Assembly (NCBI RefSeq): GCF_051020975.1
Contig: NC_135033.1
Span: 10,443,501-10,507,500, forward strand
DNA from: Osmia lignaria lignaria
Taxonomy: Eukaryota; Arthropoda; Insecta; Hymenoptera; Megachilidae
Length of the DNA: 64,000 nt
Reading direction: 5' to 3'
Shown here: positions 32,333 through 45,300 of the stretch, piece after piece
How the letters are laid out: each line of letters begins with the position of its first letter
Position numbering within the stretch: position 1 is the first letter of the stretch
The notes under the pieces: model-generated
What the model was told of the DNA's origin: nothing
Seen by the model: the letters and a program-made list of their open reading frames with translations, nothing else
Database searches by the model: none
Made by a program: the position numbers and the translations under genes

Positions 32333-33731
32333 ATTCTATGGAAGTATCGCGCGTATAAAGGTTGAATCAAAGCATCGCGAGGTTTTACGGAGTACCGCCC
32401 TCGGATCTATACTCGCCTTACCTAATTGTATGAAAACGCAATTATGATCATCCTTCATCTCTGTTACCTAAGACAATCGCATATTATTCGCCGATATTTA
32501 TGCATATCTCTGTACATTCTTATGCGCACATTCCAACGTACAGTCGCTATAAATTTCATTACATTTGTTTAACCCTTGAACAGTAGAGTCTGAGTCAATC
32601 GCGACCCAGATTCCCAAAATATATCCAAGGGTATCGAGGCTCTCTCCATGGTCCGCCGTCCGAGAGTCAGGAACCGTTCGAATACAAATGATGATTTAAT
32701 TAGACTTTAATTAGACATTGTTGTATGTTAAATTTAAAATATCTAATTTATGCCAGAGCCGTTTATTTCTAAAGGAACAATGACCGGAGATGCTGAGGAT
32801 TTAAAAGGGTGAATAAATTCAAGGATCATCGATAATCTATATCGAATGAAGATGGGTGGGTCGGGAAAATACAAATCTCGTGCTTAGGCGTGATACGACC
32901 TCTCAGTTATGCAGTACAGGATTGGCCAATGTAAGAAGAGCATCTAACATAATTCGCCCTCGGATTCATCCTTTCTTATTTTCACGTATTACCAGATCCA
33001 TTAGAGAACGTATCTTATTGTACCAGGAAACATTTATAATTCGACGTATTTGGAATTTAAGAATCGTTCATCTAAATCTGTAAATACGTAACGTTACGCT
33101 CTAATGAACGACATCCACACTCGTGTTTCACGTAAACAAAAGGATGAAGATAAAAATCGCAACAGTCCCGGGTTCCTCCCTTTCTAAGGAGACCGGACTA
33201 TCGTTTCTCATCATCTCCCAGTTTCCTTTGCAATTGCTTAGTCGGTTCTTGAATCGCGCACACACCGAGGCGCGAAAACTTCCAACGTTCAAAGTAATCG
33301 ATGGACAGAAGAATGCGATTACGAGATTCTACTGACAGAATTTACCACATTAATTTTCATTGTTTCCGCAGGTTTTTCCAGTCTACACATCATCGGGCCG
33401 ACAAATTCGATTATTATCACTTTAGCTGGCGCGTCTGGTAAGATATACCGTAATTACGATTAATTGGTAATATAATCATTTCAATTTTTTTTTTTTTAAT
33501 TCAAATCTACTTTGTATAGTAATGCTGTGAGAATCACTGAATGGACGTCCCTATGAATTTCATCCTCTGGCAATCGATGGTAATTAAAAATATATAGAAA
33601 TGTTATGGAAGAAGGGATAAATATCAGACAAAAATAAAAACTTCTTTTTTCTTTTCAGAAATATTTATACTAACCAATGTTCTATAAAAGAAACACAATT
33701 TGATGAGGATAGTGAGATATCAAGATTGAGT

Positions 33732-34281
33732 TTATAGATTAGGACGTTCGGTTTGTTGCGGATGCGCTCTGATGTACTCGATAGCCTTCTGGATCAGAGG
33801 AGATATTTGCGGTATGTGGTCACCTTGAGGTTGGAAACCGTTCTGGTCAGCAACGTATGTTACTGCGATCGGTGTGCCATCAGGGGCTGTGTATTGATAT
33901 TGTCCTTGAGTGGCAATGACAGGGGTTGCGTCCTTACTATTCGATGCTACCAATGTTCCAGTTTCTCCTTGATAAATTCCGTTATCGCTCTCGTAGGAGA
34001 AAGAATAGGAACCGTCTGGTGATACTTCATTGGTCTGCTTAAGAATAGCTGCGGGTGGTTGACGAGCCACGTCGGCTGAGGCAGCGACCAGAAGGGCGAA
34101 GGAAACAACCTGATACAGAGATTTTAGTTTTCTTCAATGTACACTTAGAAACAGGGTTTGAGAACAAATAGTAACAGTAAGTAAAAATAGTACAATGATC
34201 TTATTTCTATATTTTAAAGAAGCGCAAATTGTTAACGAAGAAAGCTATAAAAATGTAAACTACACTCACGAAGAACTTCAT
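33732..34281 (-). CDS. RR-1 cuticular protein, two-exon
   Basis: Exons on the minus strand: 34281..34270 and 34109..33732, phase 0; product 129 aa. Exon 1 encodes MKFF, joined to VVSFALLVAASADVARQPP to make a signal peptide cleaved near Ala16-Asp17. The mature protein reads DGSYSFSYESDNGIYQGETG, a short Ser/Asp linker, then the RR-1 domain GQYQYTAPDGTPIAVTYVAD-QNGFQPQGDHIP and a tail AIEYIRAHPQQTERPNL. It is the shortest and simplest of the CPR genes here. A secreted chitin-binding protein of flexible cuticle is expected. Confidence 0.93.
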
Positions 34282-34360
34282 TTTGAAAAATGAGAGGTAT
34301 CACACAATCTACTGAAGAGAGCTGCGATTTCAAATCTGTCCCCCGAATGATACGAGTATG

Positions 34361-34368
34361 CTTTTATA
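34361..34368 (-). promoter_or_regulatory. TATA box of the 33732-34281 gene
   Basis: TATAAAAG on the minus strand, 80 bases upstream of the ATG: the same spacing as the TATAAAAG of the plus-strand CPR gene at 10621. Confidence 0.65.
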
Positions 34369-36230
34369 CGAAACTCTAAGCTTCACTTTCCCCAAATATG
34401 CTGCTATTCAAAATAATACATTCGACTTCCTACCGAAGGATAGAAAAGGAAAGAGATAATCCTCGAACCACCACCACCATAGAGAAAGAGGATCCTCGAT
34501 AAAATTTATTCATCGCTCTGACATTTCTACGTTGCCTAAATTTATTGCTTGTATAATCGCGAGTAACACTTTAAAACTGAAGAAGATGGTCATAATAAAA
34601 TGTACGAGGTGTCTTTTATAAGGGTGGTATTTGAACACTTAGTACAATAATTTTCAACTTAGAGTAAATTTATTTTCTTTTTTTTTTTTATAACTATGAT
34701 TCTGTTGAAAAAAATGTTTTTCTTTATATTTTAAAAAATAGATGTTGAATCATTAGGAATGAAAATATTTAATTTTCAAATATAGTTTTAGTATAATAGG
34801 AATGCTATTAGGTAATAATTTTTCTTTTCTTTTGTGTATAATAACCTTTAATATTTGTACAAGGTTACACAACATGAATATTGAAATGGTATTGCACCCG
34901 CGCTAAACGGGGAACCTTGGTATTTATTTTATTTCGATTATGCAAGCGTAAAAATATCAAGAGTCATATACAGAAATCTTATATAATAACCTTCTATTTT
35001 TTTCCATCGGTGGTTCCTTTACACGATAACCGTGAACCTCTTCCTAATTTGAATAAACAGAACCGCTTCTTCAGTTTCATTTTTTAAAGAGAAGAAACTA
35101 AGTAATTGAAGTAATTATAAGTTATTCAAGTCATTTCTGGTTTCTTACGAAATAACTTAAAATACGCATGGTATATTCATTGACCTCGTGTAGAGTAGTT
35201 TCTGGGTCTTTGTAATCATTAATTTATTAATTTACTAAATCCATATTACAATATCATAACAACCCCGTTGTCATCATAAGATGGCGCGCTTAATAAAGGG
35301 TGAACCAATTCCTTAGCTTTCTTAAAAATGTCAAATATTTAGTGTTATCCCATTAAAATATTAACCCTTGTAAAACACCTCTAGGTTTCACTGTTTTACA
35401 CCATCTAAATGTGGTCTCTCATAGATTTGTTGCGAATACTGGTTTTCATACTAGTTTACCGTTCTACCTTTGAATCAACACGTTACAACTGTTACTTTTC
35501 ACACGCTGAGGGCATTCTATGACATTTCGTGAATGTGCAAGGTACCTATAGAACTTTATGGTGTGAATGTTGAATTTGAAATCGTAAGATAATTGTTACC
35601 TACTGTCCCGCTGATGAAATTGATAAGTGATAGTTGTTTATACATATTTCAATAATGCTTAAAAATTGTCACGGAATTCATATTATCAGTAACCATATAA
35701 ATTTTTACGATACTAATAAGAAAACATTATATTGTTTAAAAGTTATTAATCTGATGTGTAGAAAATATTATATAATCTTCATTTTTATGTTAATTTATTC
35801 ATTTACTTTTTTTATATGTTTTAAAAATATATCGCAAGCGATATCTAGCAACAAATAGCGGAACTAACTAAAGAAAGGCAGTGGCTGTAGGTAACAATAC
35901 GTTTTTATCTTCAACAGCACGCGCCATCTAGTGTATTTTAAAATTGATATAAATTATAAACGTATTTCAGTCGTTTGTCGTTAGCTGGCGCATGCTGCTG
36001 CTGTTTCTTGGCGCTTTTTCTAAAAAAAGATCACACGTGATCTTTCTATTTCGCGCAAGAAAATCTTAATGAACAAATGAAACAGAAAATAATTAATGCA
36101 AGGGTTAAATGTAACATTCGTTTAAATATAAACGCTAGGGATATCAGGTAACGAAGCGTTGTATCTGCCGAGTTGGCGAGTGGTGGGGGGAGATTAATTT
36201 ATGACTAGGGGAGCCGAGCGTGCGCATCGC

Positions 36231-36387
36231 TCAGTGTACGTCGAGACGTCACCGCGGCAGGGTGGTCAAGTGCATGGATCGAAGAAATTGCCGCGCGTGT
36301 GTGAAAACAATCAAAAGAGAGGGAAGCAGGAACAAAGAAAGAGAGTTGTCTTCCTCCGGCAGATCCTGTGTTGTGCACCGAACACGT
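36231..36387 (+). promoter_or_regulatory. Candidate non-coding first exon with initiator
   Basis: A GC-rich island interrupts AT-rich DNA. It contains an arthropod-initiator-like CTCAGTGT near 36230 and ends at a strong GTGAGT donor (36388-36393). There is no long open frame. It could be an untranslated first exon of the downstream plus-strand sphingomyelinase gene. No TATA box is seen. Confidence 0.3.
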
Positions 36388-37542
36388 GTGAGTGTGCGTC
36401 TTGTCTTTGGTGATCTAGAAAACGTGCCGAACGTTCGGGTGATTCCTGCAATGTCACGAAATTAAATCTGACAGGAAGAAAACCAAGTTTCTTTCAAGCA
36501 TTCAACTTCATCTCTGAACTTGCAACTTTGAAAATATATTTATGCACCACGTGCTGTTTTCTGCATCTAAAAATTCATAAGTATGCTATACATATTGTTT
36601 ACATTCATTTGTCACAGTTTGCTGATTTAATCGTTTGTTTTAATAAGTATTACATATCTGTGTTTGTTGAGTTTATTTACGTTTCTCCAGTTATCAGGGA
36701 TATACTTTTTGAAGATCGATATACGTTTTGTTCGAGATAGCCGGTTTTTAACGAAAGAGTAACACGTGATTGCAATTTGTCAGTGTAAACAGATTATCTT
36801 TGGGCATTTAAAAGGCTACCACGTTTTGTTACATAATTATTTAAATGTCCGTTGACAGTCAACTTAAGGTTAATCTTATTATTAAAGCTCGGTGCCCCTA
36901 AGAGCGTATTATTTATTTTATCGTAGAGAGCAGTAGCCACATAATAACCGAGAGTTTTGAACTCTGGTACTGCAATTATTTAATTTCCTACATTGTCTTT
37001 TCGCGTTAGTGTCCGCGGGTACGCGAGTTGCCCAGGCCTCCATCATTCGGGCTACAGTGAAATTGCTTCTCAACGGTTAAATTTGAAAGGGATGGAATGT
37101 GCGTTGGCATGTTTTCACGTTGAAGAATTTTTTTTCTTTTCTTAACGAGCGTTTACTCATGCGACACGGTACTTTCGAAACGTGCGCTTCAATCAAACAC
37201 GTTTACCCATGTGTAAAAGAAGCCACGTACGGATTTTTTGAAAACACACAACCCAACATTTCAGCAATCCTTTTAGTTTTCAACACGCGTAACGAAAGAG
37301 GTATACGGTCCAATAGTGTTTCGTAATGTTTTTACGTTTAGCAAATTAACCGTATTATTGCGCCAATGGAGCATTAAGCTGATTGTGTAATGTGTTACAT
37401 CTTTGGGATATTTGAATATTCGTGAGCCCATTGAAATTTGAAAATTTGCTTTTTATTTGAAATTTAAATAAGTATTCAAGTATAATTTATAAGGGTATTA
37501 CTATCTTCCACTGGAAAGAAGCCCCCGGAGAAAAACGCGATC

Positions 37543-37640
37543 TGATTGGTCGCGCCTCACACCAGCTCGCGTACGATTGGTCGAAGCGGTCACGTGTACT
37601 AATCAGGCTCCTATATAAGTAGGAAGTCAGTGGATGTTCG
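37543..37640 (+). promoter_or_regulatory. Compact promoter: two CCAAT boxes, E-box, TATA
   Basis: In order: GATTGGTCGCG (inverted CCAAT), GATTGGTCGAAG (second inverted CCAAT), CACGTG E-box at about 37591, and TATATAAG at 37612-37619, followed by GTCAGTGG. The order and spacing are those of a classic RNA polymerase II promoter. The nearest plus-strand gene is the acid sphingomyelinase starting 4.7 kb further on, whose start codon exon is preceded by a splice acceptor. Confidence 0.5.
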
Positions 37641-38159
37641 CGTAGTGCCCCTTTTGCCCTTGTTCCGTCCTACGCGATTTCTTGTGATCGGAGGACGGTG
37701 TAATATCCTATTTGTAACGTTGGCAACACTCCAACATGTCATGACGATCACACGCGATGCATATCTACAAACACGCGATTACTTCATTTGATTTTATAAA
37801 AGCGATGTTGCATCCATATTGTTAGGAATTCTTTTAGAGTTATACCTGATACGAATTCATAGCTGGGAATAGAAACAAACTTCTATGCAATAATGAAATT
37901 ACTTTCTCTTTGAATTACTATAATCAGCTTAACAGTCTACTAACGATACAAAAGTCGAGTGCACAGTACTCGGTATTGTTCAAATGATTCTAGCTGATTA
38001 AAAAATTCCAAATTAGGGTATTGGAATTTGTAGAATGAGACAAAGCTGTGCAGTTGACTAAACATGGTATAGAATTGATTAGTCATCTTTATTGACATTG
38101 GAAATTGTCGATAATCAATTTTGTGATAATATAATTATCAGAGTAGATAACATGAAATA

Positions 38160-38334
38160 CAGTTGACTCTCGTTATATTGCCGTGAATGGGGCGATTCAA
38201 ATTTTCAATCGGAGAAGAAAATAAAAATAAAATTGTATCATTTTCGCAGGCTATGAGAGTAGCAGGGTAGAAGAGTAGCACTAACAGGCTTGAAAGTCAA
38301 ATCGTTCAGATGGCAATATAACGAGAGTTCACTG
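38160..38334. mobile_element. Pogo/Tigger-like MITE, 175 bp, TA target duplication
   Basis: CAGTTGACTCTCGTTATA at the left end is mirrored by TATAACGAGAGTTCACTG at the right end, each continuing to ATTGCC / GGCAAT; two mismatches in 23 bp. TA dinucleotides flank both ends (38158-38159 and 38335-38336). The CAGT start, the CTCGTTATA core and the TA duplication match Tc1/mariner-superfamily pogo elements. There is no transposase, so movement would depend on another copy. Confidence 0.8.
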
Positions 38335-39304
38335 TATTCAATGTAGTCCGTCATCGTCCGCTTTGAATATTTCTTGCAATTCAGTAAAAAGTTACTCAAG
38401 TGACCTGAATTAAAATGCATTATCGTAATTGGAACATTTATTAATTCCAATCAAGAGAATTAAAATTACTAATGACTTAGTTTCTTCTGCAAGAAATATG
38501 ATAATGAGCAAATTTTGTGTTAAGTATATCAGTTAGGTAACTCTTGTCTGTCATAAATACCACATCTTGGAGCAAGTTTTGAACAGGTATCCAAAGTCTT
38601 CCTCTTCAGGGTCTTGATAAAGATACTCACGATAGTAGTGACTGACGTCACGGAGAGAGAGAGCGAGGATTAAGTAGGTTAGATACTTCGGACACTGGAC
38701 GATTGGTTGATGGTCACAAGAACGATTCGTTGAATGAATAGTATAAAACTACTTTTATTTAAAAAAAAAATAAAATTTTTTAATTGCATACTGTAATGTT
38801 GAAAAAATGTTAGAATAAAAGCCCATTGCCTAATTTCTCCCTCTTTTTATTGTAGTAATTAAGGTTATCTTTCAGTTAAGCTGATTAACTTAATCAACTA
38901 ATTATCTCAATTACCCTGTATAAAGGTTACATGGTCAGTTATTGAACTTTAATTATCATAAGAGTACTTATTACTCTTATTCATTGATATGGATACATAA
39001 TTGTACTGAGAGTCAAGGAAAGAAATCCTGATTTCAGGAAGAAACGATCAATGTCACGTCTGCTTTTGTGTAATTCCAGTAATAGGGTGATGTAAAGGAA
39101 CGAACCAGACACGTGTGTACTGACCTCGAGCTATGAAATTTACCGCTTCCTGTTTAAATGTCATTCAGCTGCATTATTCAATGACTCTTTAATTGAGCTG
39201 AAAAGAAAATCTCTCTTTGTCCGAATACAATCAATCCTTTATTTCAATTAAATATACGTCGATGCATTGGTGTGACTAGAGACCACGGTTGGCCTGGTCC
39301 AATT

Positions 39305-39490
39305 TTAAAATTTCAGAAGTGTAAAACCTCAAATTTGCAAAATTAGGTCCAAAATTTTAGATTTGGTAAATTCCAGAAGTTCAAAAGTCCAAGGCCTGAA
39401 ATTTGCAAAATTCCAAGAGTCCAAAACCTCAAATTTACAAAATTTTAGAAGTCCAAAATCTCAGATTCGAAAAATTTCAAAATTAAGAAA
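39305..39490. repeat. Degenerate tandem repeat, period about 33 bp
   Basis: Repeated phrases CCTCAAATTTGCAAAATT, CCTGAAATTTGCAAAATTCC, CCTCAAATTTACAAAATTTT and CTCAGATTCGAAAAATTTC alternate with AGAAGTCCAAAA-type phrases. Units have drifted in length and sequence and none is coding. Confidence 0.6.
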
Positions 39491-40654
39491 AACCAGAACT
39501 CTCCCCATTTAAAGTAACACGTGTTCCGTACACGTGTTTTATTAATTGTACAACTTCAAAAGCCGTGATCTCTAATTCAGATAAGTGTAGGTTCTACTGC
39601 ATTGTGTTTGTAACATGTGTGCGATGACAAAGCGATAGCACTAGAATCAGATTTTGTTTTAGTTACTATAGGGACGAATATGGTTGTTGGAGAAGTCCAC
39701 AGTTGCTTCTCAGCGTGAAAAACGTACGCGTCTCAGTACGAAAGGATATTAATAAAAATAGAGGGAATATACATTTAATAATTAATAATAGTGGCAGTAT
39801 TTTTTGTTTCTTATACTTCACTTGTGGATAATTAATAATAAAATTGTCTACGATATTTTTTGGAGAACGTGGACCCATAAACGGTTAAGGTGTAGAAAGA
39901 CCTTTACACGATCGTTGAAAGGATTCGTGTGAACATTTCACGTATGTAGCTAATTATTAGAGGCGTCATAATTACAATCTACACCGACGAATACGGGCAA
40001 GGGAAATTTTCACATAACAGTAAGACCATGCTTCATTCAATTATGTGTTTATCATGAGAAATTTTGGTCTTCAATAATATTCAAAGACGTTCATTTCTGA
40101 TAATCATTTCTTTTTTCAACGTACTATAAATATTTATGAAAATATGAATTTGCATTGTTCAAAGCTGATAGCAGATTCATATCATTTAGATGAAAGAACA
40201 AAGCCTTTCATTGATATGATAATGATTTGAGATAAGAAAATAATGAAAACAGACTCTTTATTCATATTTTTTTATCAACTACTTGAATTGATTCAGTTGA
40301 AGATTGGCATGGGCATAGCTCATAAACATTCTTTGAAAGTGATACCATTCTATGACAGGAATGTCCTCTGTTTCATGATAGTTCTCAGTATAGTATTTCC
40401 ATGCAATTTGTTGTATCACTTCCAGGAAGCACAGTGAAAGTTTATATCAACCCAAACAGTGGGATTGTTATAAGGTACATTTCTGTTTTTAAAATTTATT
40501 TAACTAATCGAGGTCGTATATTTAATTACTTGATTTTATCGTCCATCGTTAAGTGGACTCTTATAAAAATGAATCCACTAACGACGTTTCTTTAATCGAT
40601 CGCGTTAAAAGATCATTTTACCTTTAACGATGAAAGGTGATTTAAGATTTAAAT

Positions 40655-40760
40655 TTGGCGCCGATGCGCAGAAGCGTCGCGCACAGGCGCGCCACATTTT
40701 TGAATCTCGAATACCGTGTACGGCGCGAGGCTCGCTTTAGGAGTTAAAATTACTTCTCGG
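40655..40760. promoter_or_regulatory. GC- and CpG-rich patch
   Basis: A run rich in GCGC and CGCG words (GGCGCCGATGCGCAGAAGCG, GCGCACAGGCGCGCCACA, GTACGGCGCGAGGCTCGC) stands out from the AT-rich surroundings. It may be a promoter or first exon. A short frame from an ATG at about 40761 follows but is unsupported. Confidence 0.25.
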
Positions 40761-42355
40761 GATGGATTACTTACAGTTGAGTAAGATGGTGGGGCGTTTA
40801 ATAGGGGTTACGAAAGGTATTCTGCGCGACGATTTCGTTTCGAATGGACGAAACACGAGCATAACCAAAGTGCCTTGTTTCAACAGCAATGTCCCTTGGT
40901 GGGTCGAATAACGGTGAACCGCTCATTCCAGTTGGCTCTTTTGCTCATTCCTACCGTTTGATTCATCAGTCAAACCTTTAAAATTCTTTTCCTACTAATA
41001 AATTCGGTGCACAGTTATTTTTATTGACGAGCCTGAATCGATAAGTTGTTCAATAAAATAGAACGCCAAATTTTGAAATACCTTTATTTCTTTCTCTTCT
41101 TTTGAACTCGATGTCCTTTTAATGATTATAATTAATAAAATATAATCGATACATCTGGTTAATTAATAAAGATTTATAGTAATTGCTCCTGACATGTCTT
41201 AATTGGGTTATCTTAACATTATTTAATTAAAGAGCGATCAAAAATTTTTTTTTCATAAAGAAACGTTTGTGCACGGAACGAATAGGATATTATTTATATA
41301 AATTGGTAAAACGGATGTGAAACTCTCTCTCTCTCCATCCATTTCTCTTTTTCATTCTCTTTTTGCAGAGTGAAGTGAAATGAATGACAGTAATTGCGTG
41401 GCAAGTGAATGGTACCCTTGGAAATTATTCATTATCAATAACACGGTTCATTTGTACCATTCAGTGAAATTTCCTTTGAAATTTTATTTACTATTAATTT
41501 TAATAGAATACCGGAAACATCAAAGGCCTATCTCGCCAGATGGCAAGAATTCGACTAATTATTCATTTCGTGCCATTAAAGTTTATTCATAAAAGCGACC
41601 TGAAATGGTCAGTTAGAATTTGAAAAATTATTCCACATTTTAATGTATCAAGATGTGCTGGTTATGTGAAAGTATCCTTTCTCTGTTTTGTAAGTGAATT
41701 ATTATATCTGTGGTGCCGTTCACGGATGGCCCCCTACGGAAAGAAATTTTTTAACAAACATCCGATTCGTTTGTTAACAATCGTTCAACGCGTTCGCTGG
41801 TGGTAAACGTTGTGAAAATGTCGAGGAAATCTCGGTTAAATACGATCGAAACTTTCGCCAAAACAGATCCCACTGACCCACTGCAAAGCGATAGCCGCGT
41901 TACGATCGAAAGAACATGCGTTCAGTATGCAATTTCATAGACTACTTTGCATGCTCCTCTATTTAACGTATTAATGGCTCAAAACAGAAGTTCCATTTGG
42001 CATTTATTAAATGTCCCTGATCCGGAAAAGATTTTCCCCGAAAATTTTTAACAATCTTTATCATTTGTAGAATATTATTTTTCATAATGATCCAAAATTT
42101 CATGCGAAAGAAGCGATTGTTTCGTGACGATCATTGATCGAATAAAAATCTTAAGCAAATAAATATGCATCGGTGTCCTACATTGAGAGTAACAGTTAGT
42201 TACAGACACCGTACAAAATTTAAAACATCCTCTTCATCAATGACACATTTATCAGAATACGAGGTGTCCTAGTATCGATGCTACAACTGAATGATATTTT
42301 TAAAATGATATTTCCTAAGGAAAGGGTTATTTATATTAAATTACGTCTGTTGCAG

Positions 42356-45300
42356 TTAACAATACCAAAGAGTCTGAAGTAGCATGCCAAATCAAACATG
42401 GATTATAAAGAATATCATTATCCTTCTTCTTGTTGGGACGTTGAAGTCCGGTATTGGTACGTACATTATTTTCTAAATATTTTACATTAACAGATCAATA
42501 TTATTGAACGCATGGTTGAATATGTGAAATATTGATCAGATGGTTTAATAGACAGTAAATGTTTTTAGTATTGATAAAATTTCTTTTTATCGTATATCAT
42601 TGATTATCAATATGAAATGTATCGTCAATAAATATTGAACAGTTTATCGATAAGTTTCAACTGCGATGACAATGTACGACGTGTCTCATGTAGTAGGATA
42701 AAGAATTCTAAGCTCTCCCTGTCTCTTCCTAAGATATCTTATCAACTATTCAATTTTTGACCCAAGTAGAGAATAATAAGATGCAACAGTTAAGTTAAAA
42801 ATTCCAGAAAAAATTTTTCAAATTGAGGGAGCCCAATTCTCTCCCTATCTTTTCGACCCAAGTGCCTTAGTAATTTTCTATAGAGAATAAAAAGACGCTT
42901 CGATTGACATTTAATACCATTTAAGTTTTATATTTACCATTTTAAAGCACGACCCACTTACATGGAACATCCTGTATATTGTCCGTCCGAAGCTCTTTAC
43001 AGTTGTTTTCCTCATTTTGTTTTTAGAGAGATAAGTTTCTTATCTCTCGCAGTTAAGAATTACAACAATGAAAGTGTCTGCGATAAAAACGTGACCATCG
43101 GTGACACGACTTTTCTAAAATCTTAACAAATCATTGTCTTTATTCTGAACGTGTTACATAGATAAGATAATTAATGGTAGCAGAAACAATTGCGAAATAT
43201 TACAAATTAAAAAATGTACGTATCGTCTGTCCATGACACTCGAATATCAAAAATATCACCTGAGTAAACAGTTTTGAACAAGTAAAACTGCGTTTCCTAT
43301 ATTTGTGTTTCTTACGTAAAGGACGAGTTTCTTTGATAGTCAGACAATTTGTAATCTTTCTATTTGTAGACAAATGACAAAAGTTAAAGTTTCTTTATTT
43401 TCTTTTCACGTAGGAAATCCCATCAGAGACAGGTCGAAAAGAGAAGCGGAAATAATGGCAACCAATTGGACGCAACTTGCCGACGAATGGTTCGCTGCCA
43501 GAGCAAGAGTCGCAGAAAGATTCGATGTTACTGTTCTCCCTCTGACTGATAAACTCAGAGATCTACCACCAACCGCTGAGACTGTGGTCATTAATGGCAC
43601 CAGTCCTGAACAACTTACACGGGTAACAGGAAATTCCATTCTCTCAGAATAATCATTTTCCTCAATTCAGTTAGACTATCAGGAGACTTCAGATACAAAG
43701 GAATCTTAGTGTGTCGAATGTTAAATTAAATTTAACGTTCGATTCTTCCGTATTTTCTCGAGTATTTTTCATGTTCAACGGTGACGATGTCGCCGACTCT
43801 CACTTTCAGTGCCAAAATACTTTCACCGAGTTGATCGGCTGCTATCTTTCTTATTCGTGTTTACAGGTATACGTGTAACCCAATGTCAGCCACTTTCCCC
43901 ACGGAAAGTTTTAACGTAGTTAGATTTTCCTTGGAGGAATTGAAATGAATTTCTGCAACGACTGTACATCCAAAATTTCTCCATAATATCCGTAGAAATT
44001 TCTATTTTTCAGTATAATTATTCAAGAATGCTATGGGAAATGGAGTCCGCCCAGTCGAGCGGACATCTCTCAGGATTTGTAGATAAAGCTCTAAAGTTGT
44101 TAGATTTAAGGCAAGTAATGATGGAGGTCGAAACGTCGGTAATGTCAAAAGTGTCCTGTACAGCGTGCAAGGTTGGCGCGGGGCTTCTTCAGCATTACAC
44201 CAAGGTCGGCAAGAGCGACGAGGAAATAATGAACAGTATTTACCAATTTTGTGTATCTCTTAATATACAAAGTTCACGTGTATGTCAAGGAGTGACGTTG
44301 CTCTTCGGGGTAAGTTTCTTCGTGGACCTTTCAGAGATTTTTGATAGACATTCAACGTTGGTCGTTTTTCAGGGTGAAGTCATCTATGTTTTGAAACAAG
44401 TTAATATGGGACCAAATCAGATTTGTAGCTTCGTGATCGGCGATGCATGCGACGACGCTTATAATCCTCTTCACGAATGGGAAGTTGCATTCCCGCCGGT
44501 GAACAAACCACCTGTTAAACCTCCTATACCGCCTCAAGAAGGTGCGCCGACCTTCAAAGTACTTCATATCTCAGATACCCACTACGATCCTTATTATCAA
44601 GAGGGTGCCAATGCGGAATGTAGCGAACCATTATGCTGTAGATTGACCAACGGAGCACCCCTGACTCCGGCCGCAGCTGCTGGCCGATGGGGTGACTATA
44701 GAAAATGTGACACCCCTAAAAGAACCGTTGAACATATGCTCAAACACATTGTCGATACACATTCTGTAAATATTTTTAATATATTTCTTTTCCAATAGCA
44801 ATAAGTTTACCGACAGAGCGTAATTAATAAAATTGATTAACTGTTAGGATATAGATTACATACTATGGACCGGTGATTTGCCACCACACGATGTATGGAA
44901 CCAAACACGAGAAGAAAATCTGAATGTTTTGCACGAGACGGTGAACCAGCTCATTGAAATGTTTCCTGGAATACCGATCTTTCCAGCTCTGGGAAACCAT
45001 GAAAGTGCTCCAGTTAATAGGTACATTATTTTGTTTATTTATGATCTTTTTCCAGAAACTCGTAAACCATCGGTGGGTGAAATAGTGTTTTGAAATAAAG
45101 AATAAAAATAGCTTCCCTCTCCTTACCTACATTTCATGAGTTTTTCTTTCCTAATTTTATTTTCTGAACAGCGTTTATAATCGATTCTGTTTCTTTCAGT
45201 TTTGTAATGTTAATCACCAGTTAATCACTCTTAGGCGATCAACAGTTATTTGTAATTGATTTATTGTATTTGCAATTGATTGTAATCGATTATTGTAATT

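Larger units (their letters stand above)
30550..33731. other. Intergenic interval with dispersed repeats
   Basis: No gene supported. It holds 33-bp repeat units at 31741-31797, an ACACAAGGTGTTC / GAACACCTTGTAT inverted pair (about 32262-32332), and one copy of the CTCTCCATGGTCCG repeat at 32640-32670 preceded by TTAACCCTTGAACAG (32569). A 123-codon open frame at 31384-31755 has no family resemblance and runs into the 33-bp repeat. Confidence 0.55.
34369..42355. other. Long non-coding interval upstream of acid sphingomyelinase
   Basis: About 8 kb with no supported coding exon. It holds TTAACCCTTG at 35361-35370 and CAAGGGTTAA at 36099-36108 (possible ends of one 748-bp element), a palindrome AAAGATCACACGTGATCTTT at 36026-36045, two promoter-like GC-rich blocks (36160-36400 and 37530-37700), a pogo-like MITE (38160-38334), a roughly 33-bp degenerate tandem repeat (39305-39490) and a GC-rich patch (40655-40760). 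Because the first coding exon of the sphingomyelinase gene is preceded by a splice acceptor, some of this interval is probably its 5' UTR introns. Confidence 0.55.

Noticed and set aside
40761..40912. Short frame MDYLQLSKMVGRLIG after the GC-rich patch
   Set aside because: About 50 codons, no conservation evidence, possible donor inside but no matching acceptor seen.
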